Made by a program: the position numbers and the translations under genes. This document shows, piece after piece, positions 32,651 to 40,809 of a stretch of DNA of 64,000 bases. The stretch is from Microlunatus speluncae (GTDB taxonomy: Bacteria; Actinomycetota; Actinomycetes; Propionibacteriales; Propionibacteriaceae). The stretch's first letter is position 1. Each line of letters starts with the position of its first letter. A model generated the notes under the pieces. The model saw nothing but the letters and a program-made list of their open reading frames with translations. It ran no database searches and had not been told where the DNA came from. The DNA lies in contig NZ_VKCZ01000014.1 in assembly GCF_009299835.1 (NCBI RefSeq), positions 620,001 through 684,000 of the forward strand. The letters run 5' to 3'.

Positions 32651-33649
32651 TCAAGGAGTCGGCCACCAGTGCAAGGCCGCACCGTGACCTTCCGTGTGAC
32701 CGACCGCGCGTCCGTCGACGCCGAGCACGAAGCGGCCCGCCGGTGCGTCCGGGCCGGTCACCGTGACCTCCGGCAGCACGCTCCGTCCCTCGTTGGAGAC
32801 CCAGTGGACGCGCGGGTTCTTGATCAACTTCTGCATCAGGCCCTGGAACCGAGCACGTCCATCGTCGTCGAGGTAGACGATCACCGCGGAGTGGAAAACG
32901 ATCAAGGGCGTGTCGTCGGGCGTCTCCCGGAGCGCCCGCTCGACCGCCGCTGGCAGCTCGACCAGGAGGTCGCCGCGGACGATGTCCGGCGGTTCCTGGC
33001 GCGCCACGTCGATCGCCTCCTTGAGTCGCTGGCGTCGATGATCATGCTCCGGCCAGACGAGGGTGAGCAACCAGTTCGCCGCATCATCGCCGGACAGATC
33101 GAGGGGATTCAGGTCGACCCCGCCTCGCCAGGTCACCCGGGGCACGGTGATCGGAAGCGCGGCCGGGCCGGTGACCGTGGCAGAGAGAACGCGAGGTGAA
33201 TCCCCGAGCGTGACGGGTCCACCGGCCGTCTCCCACCGGTAGGACCACCGGTCGGGGAAGAGACACAGGCCGGCGCTGGCGCCGACCTCGAAGAGGGCCA
33301 CCGGCCGCTCGGTGGAGATCGCGGCAAAGGCCGGCACCAGCGTGGCGAGCCGACCCACTTCGTTCGTCTGGGTCGCTCGTTCGAGGATCGTGGCGCGGAT
33401 CGGTCCGTCGTCGTTGAGCAAGGCGGCCCGCAGCTCCGCGTACGGTGCGGGAGCTTTCAACCCGTGCCACCGCGCAGCCGCGAACACGAGGTTGGGTTGC
33501 CGCTTCGGCTCGGGCAGCTCGGCCAGCCAATCCAGCACCTCGCCGTCCGTGGCTACGCCCAACGCCCACTCGTCGAAGCAGGGTGACGTTGCCGAGGCGT
33601 AGCGAGCGAAGTCGCGATAGACGTCCTGGATCGGCCCGAAGATTTCCAT
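32651..33649 (-). CDS. DUF2332-family protein
   Basis: 332-aa member of the uncharacterised DUF2332 family, which has a methyltransferase-like fold. Recognised by the opening SATSPCFDEWALGVATDGEVLDWL, QPNLVFAAARWHGL, ALFEVGASAGLCLFPDRWSYRW (glycine-rich SAM-like loop EVGASAG) and PLIVFHSAVIVYLDDDGR. Stop lies 12 bp from the stop of the convergent GNAT gene. Confidence 0.87.
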   Translation of the reverse strand: MEIFGPIQDVYRDFARYASATSPCFDEWALGVATDGEVLDWLAELPEPKRQPNLVFAAARWHGLKAPAPYAELRAALLNDDGPIRATILERATQTNEVGRLATLVPAFAAISTERPVALFEVGASAGLCLFPDRWSYRWETAGGPVTLGDSPRVLSATVTGPAALPITVPRVTWRGGVDLNPLDLSGDDAANWLLTLVWPEHDHRRQRLKEAIDVARQEPPDIVRGDLLVELPAAVERALRETPDDTPLIVFHSAVIVYLDDDGRARFQGLMQKLIKNPRVHWVSNEGRSVLPEVTVTGPDAPAGRFVLGVDGRAVGHTEGHGAALHWWPTP

Positions 33650-33701
33650 GCCCGCAGTATTGCCGGTCGCCCCACGTCCGGCGCGGTGGCAAGATCATCA
33701 C

Positions 33702-34301
33702 ATGCCTGGCGAAACCCCTGCTCTGACCCTTTCCGACGGCCTGGTCACGCTGCGGCCCTGGTCGAGGGACGATGCCGAGTTCATGGCTGAAGCGCACGCT
33801 GACCCGGCGATCCGGCGCTACAACGGTGATCATGACCGACTGGGCAACCCGGCTCCGCCGATGTCGATCATGGACGCCGAGGCCGTCATCGATCAGTTCA
33901 CGCAGGACCTGCGTACGTTCGCTGCGACGGGAGACCGCTCTGGCGTCGTGTTCGCGATCGTGGACACGGGTTCGGGCGAACTGGTCGGCTGTTGTGGTGT
34001 GGACGACTGGACCACCGAGGACGTAGCCCAGTTCGGCTACTGGATCGCACCGAGTGCGCGCGGCCGCGGCTTCGCGACCCGAGCGGTGATCCTCTTCACG
34101 CGCTGGCTGTTCGACGAGGGAGCGGCTCGGGTCTTCCTGACGGTCGTCGCGGGGAACGAAGGGTCCGTCGCGGTGGCTCGCCGAGCCGGGTTTGTCCATG
34201 AGGGAACCATGCGTGACCACAGCGTGTGGCAGGGCCAGCGCTACGACGTGATGTGGTTCGCGGCGCTGCCGCACGAGTGGGGACCGGCGACGGCCGGATG
34301 A
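33702..34301 (+). CDS. GNAT-family N-acetyltransferase (RimJ/RimL type)
   Basis: 199 aa from ATG 33702. LTLSDGLVTLRPWSRDDAEFMAEAHADPAIRRY opening, then GELVGCCGVDDWTTEDVAQFGYWIAPSARGRGFATRAVILFTRWLFDEGAARVFLTVVAGNEGSVAVARRAGFVHEGTMRDH, the classic RimJ/L-like acetyltransferase core with ARGRGFA CoA loop. Divergent from the DUF2332 gene. Confidence 0.92.
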   Translation: MPGETPALTLSDGLVTLRPWSRDDAEFMAEAHADPAIRRYNGDHDRLGNPAPPMSIMDAEAVIDQFTQDLRTFAATGDRSGVVFAIVDTGSGELVGCCGVDDWTTEDVAQFGYWIAPSARGRGFATRAVILFTRWLFDEGAARVFLTVVAGNEGSVAVARRAGFVHEGTMRDHSVWQGQRYDVMWFAALPHEWGPATAG

Positions 34302-34317
34302 CGACCCTGCGTCAGGG

Positions 34318-34887
34318 CTATTCATCGGTCCAGGGGACACCGCGGGTGACCAGATAGGCGCGGAGCTGGGCTGTGTGCTGCTGAAGGTGGACCAGACCCA
34401 CCACGAGCATCTTCCCGACCGGCGTTCCCCGATGGCGGTGCGAGACCACGACAGGCTTTTCCGCTCGGGCATCGGTCAGCTCGGCGAAGACCACGTCGAC
34501 CTTGCGCCGGCAGTAGTCGACGTAGGCCGACAACTGCTCGCGGGAGTACGTCGGCGGCACGACGTTCTCGTCCTCGTCACCCAGTGAGAGCGGTGCCTGC
34601 GGCTCCCAGTCCTGCTCCAGCACCGAGAGGTCGGCGTCGGCGTAATACAACGCGTGCGCAGCGGTCCGCCACACCGCACCCTGGGCTCGACGCTTCCGCT
34701 CCGCAACCGCCTCGTCCTCGAACCCCCGGCCCTCCGGGTCGATCGGAGTCCAGGTCACTGCGGCCGGATCGACCGGATACAAGGACTCCTCCCACAGTTC
34801 GTCCGGACAGGTGCGGATGCCGATCGCCAGGTCGTCGAGGACCGCTCCGTACCGCTCCGCGATCGAGGTGAGCCAGATGGTTGCCAT
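34318..34887 (-). CDS. DinB-superfamily protein
   Basis: 189 aa from ATG 34887. Four-helix DinB/YfiT-like bundle: the three metal-ligand histidines typical of the family are plausibly in RTAAHALYYADADL and VVGLVHLQQHTAQL. Members include thiol S-transferases (bacillithiol or mycothiol-dependent) and uncharacterised stress proteins. In actinobacteria a mycothiol-dependent detoxification role is possible (inference). Confidence 0.85.
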   Translation of the reverse strand: MATIWLTSIAERYGAVLDDLAIGIRTCPDELWEESLYPVDPAAVTWTPIDPEGRGFEDEAVAERKRRAQGAVWRTAAHALYYADADLSVLEQDWEPQAPLSLGDEDENVVPPTYSREQLSAYVDYCRRKVDVVFAELTDARAEKPVVVSHRHRGTPVGKMLVVGLVHLQQHTAQLRAYLVTRGVPWTDE

Positions 34888-34967
34888 CACGTCACCGTAC
34901 GAGTGGGCGCTGACACTGTCTTTACTGCAGCCGTAGCCCGAATTGTTCAGCAGCATCACGGGATGGC

Positions 34968-35990
34968 GTGAGAGGCTGTGCCGAGTTGCCTGATCCGTCG
35001 GGAGTGACATCGCACGTGGTTACGTCAGAACAAGTCGCTGAGGGTTTCGATCTTGGAGCTCCGAAGGGACCACTGATCCCGGTCCAGCACACTGTTTCGC
35101 AAACCTGGCGGATGTCGACGAGCCGGGGTTCGTTCCTGGTCAAGGAGCTGTGGTCTGACGGCGATCCGTACTGGGCTGATCAACTTGATCACCGGATGAC
35201 CATCGAACAGCGCGCCTCGGCCGCCGGGATACGTACACCGCTGACAATTCCGCCGGTTCGTCCGGCGTACGGGTGGGCCGGTCGGGTGGCCGGGCGAGGT
35301 GCGTACCGGGTGACCGAATGGGTGCAGCACCGAAAGGTTTCCGACGAAGATGATCTTGCGGATTGGCTCGGCCGGACACTGGCAACCTTGCACGGTCTCG
35401 AGTCTCACGAAGGCAGTCTCGAACCGCAGTACTATCTGTTTCCGGCCGAGCAATGGCAGGAATGGGCAGTTCGGGGGATTGAACAACGTCGGCCGTGGGC
35501 ATCCGAACTCACGGAACACCTGGACAAGTATCTGGCCATGACGGCGAGGCTCCGGACGACGTTCTTCGACGTGGGAGATCACGTCATCACGCACCGCGAC
35601 CTGGTGCCGTTCAATGTCTTGGTCACAACGACGGGGCCGGTCCTCATTGATTGGGAGGTCATCGGGCCGGACAGTGCCAGCCTTGAAGCGGGATTCGCTG
35701 CCGTCACCTTCGGTCGTCGCGACACCAGCTATGTTCGCAGAATTCTTGATTCCTATCGTGCGTACGGCGGAGTCATCGCAACTGGCCTGGGAGAGAATCT
35801 GTTTGCTCACAAGTTGGGTAGCGAACTCGGCCGGCTCACCAAAATGCTCCAGGACGCACTGGATCGCCGACCAACCCGCGGCTGGCAGACTCGCTACCAG
35901 GACACCGACGAAGGCGTCACCCAGCTCATCCCGGAAGTCCTCGCGACGGCTGCACGACTCGGCAGGCTCGCAACCGAGCTAGCACTCTGA
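34968..35990 (+). CDS. APH-family phosphotransferase
   Basis: 340 aa from GTG 34968, with alternatives GTG 35004 and 35016. FLVKELWSDGDPYW carries the ATP-binding Lys; catalytic loop is VITHRDLVPFNVLVTTTGPVLIDWEVIGPDSASLEAGF (HRD rather than HGD, then DWE). Codon use is less GC-biased than in the housekeeping genes of the window. Divergent from the DinB gene, and its stop is 7 bp from that of the epoxide hydrolase. Confidence 0.86.
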   Translation: MRGCAELPDPSGVTSHVVTSEQVAEGFDLGAPKGPLIPVQHTVSQTWRMSTSRGSFLVKELWSDGDPYWADQLDHRMTIEQRASAAGIRTPLTIPPVRPAYGWAGRVAGRGAYRVTEWVQHRKVSDEDDLADWLGRTLATLHGLESHEGSLEPQYYLFPAEQWQEWAVRGIEQRRPWASELTEHLDKYLAMTARLRTTFFDVGDHVITHRDLVPFNVLVTTTGPVLIDWEVIGPDSASLEAGFAAVTFGRRDTSYVRRILDSYRAYGGVIATGLGENLFAHKLGSELGRLTKMLQDALDRRPTRGWQTRYQDTDEGVTQLIPEVLATAARLGRLATELAL

Positions 35991-35997
35991 AGGGCGA

Positions 35998-37170
35998 TCA
36001 CCGGTTCGCGGCCAGCACGGCTTCGAGGCCTTCCTGCAGGTCCTTGACGAAATACTCGGGAACCTCCAGTGACGGGAAATGCCCGCCCGCCTCGGGTGAA
36101 TTCCAGCGGACGATCTGTCGGTACCGCTCCTGCGACCAGGCCCGCGGATATTTCTCGATGTCACGGGGATAGATGGTGATGGCTGTCGGGACGTCGACCC
36201 GCAGGTCGGGGTCGAGTGAATTGTGGCTCTCGTAATAGATCCGGGCCGCCGACGCACCGGACCGAGTCAGCCAATACAGGGTGACATCGTCAAGAATCGT
36301 GTCTCTGGAAATCGTCTCGAACGGGCTGTCCTCGGTGTCCGACCACTCGGCGAACTTGTCCAGGATCCAGGCGAGAAGCCCGACTGGTGAATCCACGAGC
36401 GAGTAGCCGATGGTCTGCGGCCGGGTCGCCTGCTGCTTCGCGTACCCCGCGCGATGGTGCCAGAAGTCGTGGGTCTCCTCGGTCCACCGGCGCTCGGTCG
36501 CGGTCAGCCCCTCCGTGGTCGCGCCGGGCAGACCCTCCGCGAACGTCGTATGGATTCCGAGAACGTGATCCGGAAACCTGCCGGCGAGAACCGTGGTGAT
36601 ATTTCCGCCCCAATCGCCGCCATGGGCGAGAAACTTGTCGTAGCCGAGCCTCGCCATCAGTTTCACCCAGGCGGCCGCGATCCTTTCCGTTCCCCAGCCG
36701 GTCATCGCCGGCTTGTCGCTGTAGCCGAATCCCGGCAGCGATGGGACCACGACGTGAAATGCCGGGGTGTCTGCGCTTCTCGGAGCTGCCAACTCGTCAA
36801 TCACGTGAGTGAACTCGGCGATGCTGCCCGGCCAACCGTGCGTCAAGATCAGTGGAGTGGCATCGGTACGCGCCGACCGGTGGTGCAGGAAGTGGATTCC
36901 AAGATCATCAACGGTCGTGCGGAACTGGCCGATCTCGTTGAGACGTGCTTCGAACGCCCGCCAGTCGTACCCGGTGCGCCAATAGTCCGCCAGCTCCACG
37001 AGATCGGCGAGAGGAACGCCCTGATCCCAGCGCCGAGGGTCGGGCGCGGCGCGGAAGACCGTCTCAGCCTCCGGCAGCCGGGCCGCGGCCAATCGTGCGC
37101 GGAGATCTTCCAGGTCAGCGTCAGTTGTGTGTGCTTCGAATGCCAGCACTTCGCTGGTTGGGCGGTTCAT
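35998..37170 (-). CDS. epoxide hydrolase (EHN-type alpha/beta hydrolase)
   Basis: 390 aa. N-terminal epoxide hydrolase cap region (LEDLRARLAAARLPEAE, GYDWRAFEARLNEIGQFRTTVDDLGIHFLHHRS), oxyanion motif LTHGWPGSIAEF, nucleophile Asp in FLAHGGDWGGNITT and His in WNSPEAGGHFPSLEVPEYFVKDL. Cytoplasmic microsomal-type epoxide hydrolase. Divergent from the CGNR-type regulator with twin AACC-N9-GGTT operators between, so probably repressed by it. Confidence 0.93.
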   Translation of the reverse strand: MNRPTSEVLAFEAHTTDADLEDLRARLAAARLPEAETVFRAAPDPRRWDQGVPLADLVELADYWRTGYDWRAFEARLNEIGQFRTTVDDLGIHFLHHRSARTDATPLILTHGWPGSIAEFTHVIDELAAPRSADTPAFHVVVPSLPGFGYSDKPAMTGWGTERIAAAWVKLMARLGYDKFLAHGGDWGGNITTVLAGRFPDHVLGIHTTFAEGLPGATTEGLTATERRWTEETHDFWHHRAGYAKQQATRPQTIGYSLVDSPVGLLAWILDKFAEWSDTEDSPFETISRDTILDDVTLYWLTRSGASAARIYYESHNSLDPDLRVDVPTAITIYPRDIEKYPRAWSQERYRQIVRWNSPEAGGHFPSLEVPEYFVKDLQEGLEAVLAANR

Positions 37171-37211
37171 GAAACCTCCTGGTCATCGAGGGGCCGGCTC
37201 GGACTGTCTGG

Positions 37212-37228
37212 AACCAGCTAAGACGGTT
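37212..37228. promoter_or_regulatory. AACC-N9-GGTT operator, copy 1
   Basis: AACCAGCTAAGACGGTT; nearly the same 20-bp sequence recurs 42 bp on at 37254-37270. Lies between the divergent epoxide hydrolase and CGNR genes. Confidence 0.7.
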
Positions 37229-37253
37229 CTATCAGTCTAGGGGGTTGATGCGC

Positions 37254-37270
37254 AACCGGCTAAGGTGGTT
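37254..37270. promoter_or_regulatory. AACC-N9-GGTT operator, copy 2
   Basis: AACCGGCTAAGGTGGTT ends 2 bp before the CGNR ATG. The 42-bp spacing is four helical turns, so both copies face the same side of the helix. A natural binding pair for the regulator at 37273. Confidence 0.7.
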
Positions 37271-37272
37271 CC

Positions 37273-37854
37273 ATGCGCGCTCAGTTCCCGGACTTCCGCC
37301 TCGGTACGGTCCTGGCGACCAGCTTCACGGCGACCCTGACGGAGCGCCGTGGTGACGCTGTGGAGCGCATTCCCATCCCGGACCGACTCGTCGACTGGTT
37401 GGCGGTGAGTGGCCTCACCGTGCAGTCCTGCAACGCCGCCCAGCTCGGACTCGCTCGGGAACTGAGGGAGTCGATCCACGCCGCCGCCACCGCAGCCGCG
37501 ATCAAGGATGCGCTCCCCGCACCTGCTGTTCAGGTCATCAATGACCGCAGCACCCAGGGCCGGGGCGCGGCCATCCTGACCCCCGACGGCAATCGGCGCT
37601 GGCTGCTCAGCTCGGCCGCCGGCGTGGAAGACGCTCTGGGCGTGATCGCCGCGGACGCGATCAGCATCATCGCCGGCGAACGTGACGGAAGGCTCGCCTT
37701 GTGCGCGTCGCCAACCTGCCAGGCCGCCTTCTTCGACACCAGCCAAAGTCGCACCCGCCGATGGTGCGACATGAACACGTGCGGGAACCGCCAGAAGAAG
37801 GCGCGCTTCAACGCGGCGACGCGAAAGAAGACCGGGGGAGAGCCGCTGGCTTGA
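37273..37854 (+). CDS. CGNR zinc-finger (ABATE domain) transcriptional regulator
   Basis: 193 aa. N-terminal ABATE domain (DRLVDWLAVSGL, QLGLARELRESIHAAATAAA) for an unknown stress ligand, and a C-terminal CGNR zinc finger: CASPTCQAAFFDTSQSRTRRWCDMNTCGNRQKKARF with four cysteines and the CGNR signature. Probably binds the two AACC-N9-GGTT sites immediately upstream and controls itself and the epoxide hydrolase. Confidence 0.92.
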   Translation: MRAQFPDFRLGTVLATSFTATLTERRGDAVERIPIPDRLVDWLAVSGLTVQSCNAAQLGLARELRESIHAAATAAAIKDALPAPAVQVINDRSTQGRGAAILTPDGNRRWLLSSAAGVEDALGVIAADAISIIAGERDGRLALCASPTCQAAFFDTSQSRTRRWCDMNTCGNRQKKARFNAATRKKTGGEPLA

Positions 37855-37950
37855 TCAAGATTCCGGCGGCGATGATCGACAACGACCCGGCCACGTCGTG
37901 GGTCTGAATTTGGTTGCGCGTGAGCTGGACGTCTGGGACTGTTGCCGATC

Positions 37951-38574
37951 ATGAGGCTCCTCCTGATCATCGGCCCGCCGGCTGTCGGCAAGATGGCTGT
38001 GGGTCGAGAGATCGCTGCACGCAGTGACTTCCGGCTGTTTCACAATCACCACACCATCGAGCCGCTGGTCGAGGTCTTCGGCCACGGCACCGCGCCGTTC
38101 AACGTCCTGAACGTCGAGTTCCGCCGGCGGGTGATCGAGGAGGCCGCGGGCAACAACGTGGATTTGATCTTCACCTTCGTCTGGAATCTGGCTGACCCGG
38201 CTGATACCACCTATCTCGAGCACCTTGTAGCGCCGTTCGAAGACGCCGGCGGCGAAATCTGGGTGCTTGAGCTCGCCGCCGATCTCGAGACGCGGCTGGT
38301 GCGGAACCGGGGCGAGAGTCGACTGGCTGCCAAGCCGACCAAGCGGGATCTGGAATGGTCGGACGGCAACGTTCGCGGCATGGAGGCCCACCAACTCAAC
38401 ACCGATCCGACCAGCTCCAGCCCGACCCCGGCCGACGGCTTCCTCACCCGGCATCCGTTTCTTCGCTTGGACACCCGGGACCTCTCGGCCGCCGAGGCTG
38501 CCGAGATCGCTCTGGATTGGCTGAAGCTCGAAGCCGAAGGAACGGCCTCAAAGCCAGGAGATCAATCCGATTGA
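37951..38574 (+). CDS. P-loop kinase-like protein
   Basis: 207 aa from ATG 37951 (a TTG three codons earlier is possible). Walker A GPPAVGKMAVG near the N terminus. The rest resembles shikimate kinase-like or AAA small-molecule kinases: FRLFHNHHTIEPLVEVFG, VDLIFTFVWNLADP, and LETRLVRNRGESRL as an Arg-rich lid. Such stand-alone kinases in actinobacterial islands are chloramphenicol-phosphotransferase-like or nucleotide-like; the substrate is not known. Confidence 0.78.
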   Translation: MRLLLIIGPPAVGKMAVGREIAARSDFRLFHNHHTIEPLVEVFGHGTAPFNVLNVEFRRRVIEEAAGNNVDLIFTFVWNLADPADTTYLEHLVAPFEDAGGEIWVLELAADLETRLVRNRGESRLAAKPTKRDLEWSDGNVRGMEAHQLNTDPTSSSPTPADGFLTRHPFLRLDTRDLSAAEAAEIALDWLKLEAEGTASKPGDQSD

Positions 38575-38606
38575 ACCGCGGATCCGCCTCAGCGAGGATG
38601 TCGCCC

Positions 38607-39575
38607 ATGGCGTCGAGTGCGACCTTCGATCGATCATCGCTCGTCAAGGCGGACGGTCGGGTTCGAAGCGATCCGGAAGCGGTCGCGTTCGTTCATGATC
38701 AGGCTCGCGCTGAACCCGCGTTGCGTGGGCTGGCTGACCTCGCGGTCTTCGGGGCTGAGTGGGGCTCCAGCGGTCTCCATTTCGCCGGAACGTGGACAGC
38801 GTCGGGCGTCGAGGTGATCTTGAAGGTCGGTGTGTCGCCAGCTCAGCGGTGGTGGACCGAGGTGATCGCCAGGGAAGATCCGGGCCTAGCTCCGATGCTG
38901 TTCGGGAGCGGGAGTCAGCTCGGCGACATCGAGCTGGGTTGGACCCTGACGGAGCGACTGCCCGGCGGTCTCCATCCGGGCTGGGGCGGCCTGGAGTTCG
39001 GCATGCTCATGGCGGCCGGCGCACGCTTCCATCAATTTGCGCGAAGGCACTCCGCCGGACCTCACTCCACCACGACGGTAGCTGACGTCGCGGCCTGGAT
39101 CCGCTCGGCAATCGTGCGCGGTGCCCCTGGGCCGGCAGCAGCCCTGCTTGAGAACCTTGATCACGATTGGACGTTCGTCGTTGACGTTTGCCCGCCGGAG
39201 ATCTGTCACGGAGACCTCCACATGGCCAACGTCCTCAGTCGTACGCCAGCGCCACAGCTCAGCGACGTGCTCTTGATCGATTTCGAACCAAGCTTCATGC
39301 CCTGGGCATTCGAGGCCGCCTACTGCCAGGTCCTGAACTCCGATCCGGACCGCGTCGGCTGGCATGGGCTCGTTCGACTCATGGCTGAGCGGCGGGCGGC
39401 TCTCGGGCTGCCGACGATCACCAATGAGGCTAACCTGAGGCGACTCGAGGCCATCACCCTCGCGTGGTACGCACTACGGATGTGGTCGATCCTCGGACCG
39501 GAGACGGATCCATCCTGGCGTCCGCCGGCAGTCTGGCGTGCCGCAACCGATAGCTACGTCAGTCAGGCCATCTAG
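38607..39575 (+). CDS. APH-family phosphotransferase
   Basis: 322 aa from ATG 38607 with GAGG 9-10 nt upstream; an ATG three codons earlier is possible. VEVILKVGVSPAQRWWTEV holds the ATP Lys, and the catalytic site is ICHGDLHMANVL then DVLLIDFEPSFMPWAFEAAY. Follows the P-loop kinase gene by 32 bp, so two kinases may be co-expressed. Confidence 0.86.
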   Translation: MASSATFDRSSLVKADGRVRSDPEAVAFVHDQARAEPALRGLADLAVFGAEWGSSGLHFAGTWTASGVEVILKVGVSPAQRWWTEVIAREDPGLAPMLFGSGSQLGDIELGWTLTERLPGGLHPGWGGLEFGMLMAAGARFHQFARRHSAGPHSTTTVADVAAWIRSAIVRGAPGPAAALLENLDHDWTFVVDVCPPEICHGDLHMANVLSRTPAPQLSDVLLIDFEPSFMPWAFEAAYCQVLNSDPDRVGWHGLVRLMAERRAALGLPTITNEANLRRLEAITLAWYALRMWSILGPETDPSWRPPAVWRAATDSYVSQAI

Positions 39576-39612
39576 GCAAGGGGCAGCGGAACCCTGGCGA
39601 TCCCGGCCGGGG

Positions 39613-39906
39613 TTATGACTGCACGGCAGTTTCGAATTTCGTGAGAACCGGATCACGGTCCAGGACGTCGCGCAGATTTGTCGCCCCTTCGCCCTTTCGC
39701 CACGCCCGGTAGGCGAGATCGTGCTCGTTGGACTCCCAGAGTTCGTAGGCCACGTAATGAGCAGGGTCGGCAATATCAGCGAGCAAGTCGACCCGCGTGC
39801 AACCTGCGAAATTCCGTGTGTCCTTGAGGATCTCGGTGAATCTGGCGGGCCCGTCGACCAGATGGTCGGCAGCGAAGTGCACGTCGAGCATGGCTGTGAT
39901 CGGCAT
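39613..39906 (-). CDS. antibiotic biosynthesis monooxygenase (ABM)-domain protein
   Basis: 97-aa ferredoxin-like ABM domain: ITAMLDVHFAADHLVDGPARFTEILKDTRNFAGCTRVDLLADIADPAHYVAYELWESNEHDLAYRAW. Small dimeric proteins of this type are cofactor-free monooxygenases or quinol oxidases. It lies 12 bp downstream of nadC on the same strand and may be read with the nad operon. Confidence 0.88.
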   Translation of the reverse strand: MPITAMLDVHFAADHLVDGPARFTEILKDTRNFAGCTRVDLLADIADPAHYVAYELWESNEHDLAYRAWRKGEGATNLRDVLDRDPVLTKFETAVQS

Positions 39907-39918
39907 GTGGTCTCCTCG

Positions 39919-40809
39919 TTAGGTCTGTTGCGTGACAAGCATGGTGAGGTCCAAGGCCGGCGCGCTGTGGGTCAGCGCGCCGACTGAGATCAGGTCAACC
40001 CCCGTGGCGGCGATCTCCCGGACACCGGCCAACGTGACGTTGCCCGATGCCTCCAGGACGGTGTCTGCTGCGGCGAGGCGCCGCCGGAGTTGCACCGCCG
40101 CCCGGATGTCGTCCAGCGAGAAATTGTCGAGCATGATGCGCGAGGCTGCTGCCCGCAACGCTTCCTCCGCCTCGGCCAGGTCCTGCACCTCGACCTCGAT
40201 CTCGATCAGCTTGTCCTCGTCGGCCATCGCCTGGCGCACGGCGTCGATCGCGGCGGTCACGCCTCCGGCCGCAGCGATGTGGTTCTCCTTGAGCAGCACC
40301 ATGGCACCAAGATCGAGTCGGTGATTATGGCCGCCTCCGGTTGTTACGGCGTACTTGTCGAGAGCGCGGAGGCCAGGGGCGGTTTTACGGGTGTCCAGAA
40401 TCCTCACCGGCAGATCACCGATGGCTTGTACGAATGAACTGGTCAAGCTGGCGATACCAGACAGCCGTTGCAAGAAGTTGAGCGCGGTACGTTCACCGGT
40501 CAACAGCGATCGGGTCGGGCCTTCAAGGCGAATGATCACTGCTCCGGAGTCGACACGGCTGCCGTCTGGGATCACCTGCTCGATGCGGATCCGAGGATCG
40601 ACCTGGTTCATCACCTCGGCTACGACCGCTGTCCCCGCGATGGTCCCGGGCTGCTTCGCGACGACCTCGGCGCCTGACCACAGACCGTCGGGAACGCTCC
40701 ACCGCGTCGTGACGTCATCTTTGGCCCTGTCCTCGGCCAACACGTTGGCGGCGACCGTGGCGATCTCCGTACGCGGCGGACTGCTGCCGGGTGCGGCCAC
40801 GGTGATCAT
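39919..40809 (-). CDS. nadC: nicotinate-nucleotide pyrophosphorylase (quinolinate phosphoribosyltransferase)
   Basis: 296 aa; converts quinolinate and PRPP to nicotinate mononucleotide in de novo NAD synthesis. Diagnostic stretches are LTGERTALNFLQRLSGIASLTSSFV, ILDTRKTAPGLRALDKYAVTTGGGHNHRLDLGAMVLLKENHI, IEIEVEVQDLAEAEEAL and LEASGNVTLAGVREIAATGVDLISVGALTHSAPALDLTM. ATG 40809 overlaps the nadB stop as ATGA, so the longer open frame is not used. Confidence 0.97.
   Translation of the reverse strand: MITVAAPGSSPPRTEIATVAANVLAEDRAKDDVTTRWSVPDGLWSGAEVVAKQPGTIAGTAVVAEVMNQVDPRIRIEQVIPDGSRVDSGAVIIRLEGPTRSLLTGERTALNFLQRLSGIASLTSSFVQAIGDLPVRILDTRKTAPGLRALDKYAVTTGGGHNHRLDLGAMVLLKENHIAAAGGVTAAIDAVRQAMADEDKLIEIEVEVQDLAEAEEALRAAASRIMLDNFSLDDIRAAVQLRRRLAAADTVLEASGNVTLAGVREIAATGVDLISVGALTHSAPALDLTMLVTQQT

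Noticed and set aside
33084..34472. 462-aa minus-strand frame across DUF2332 and GNAT genes
   Set aside because: Overlaps two well-supported genes in other frames and has no recognisable domain.
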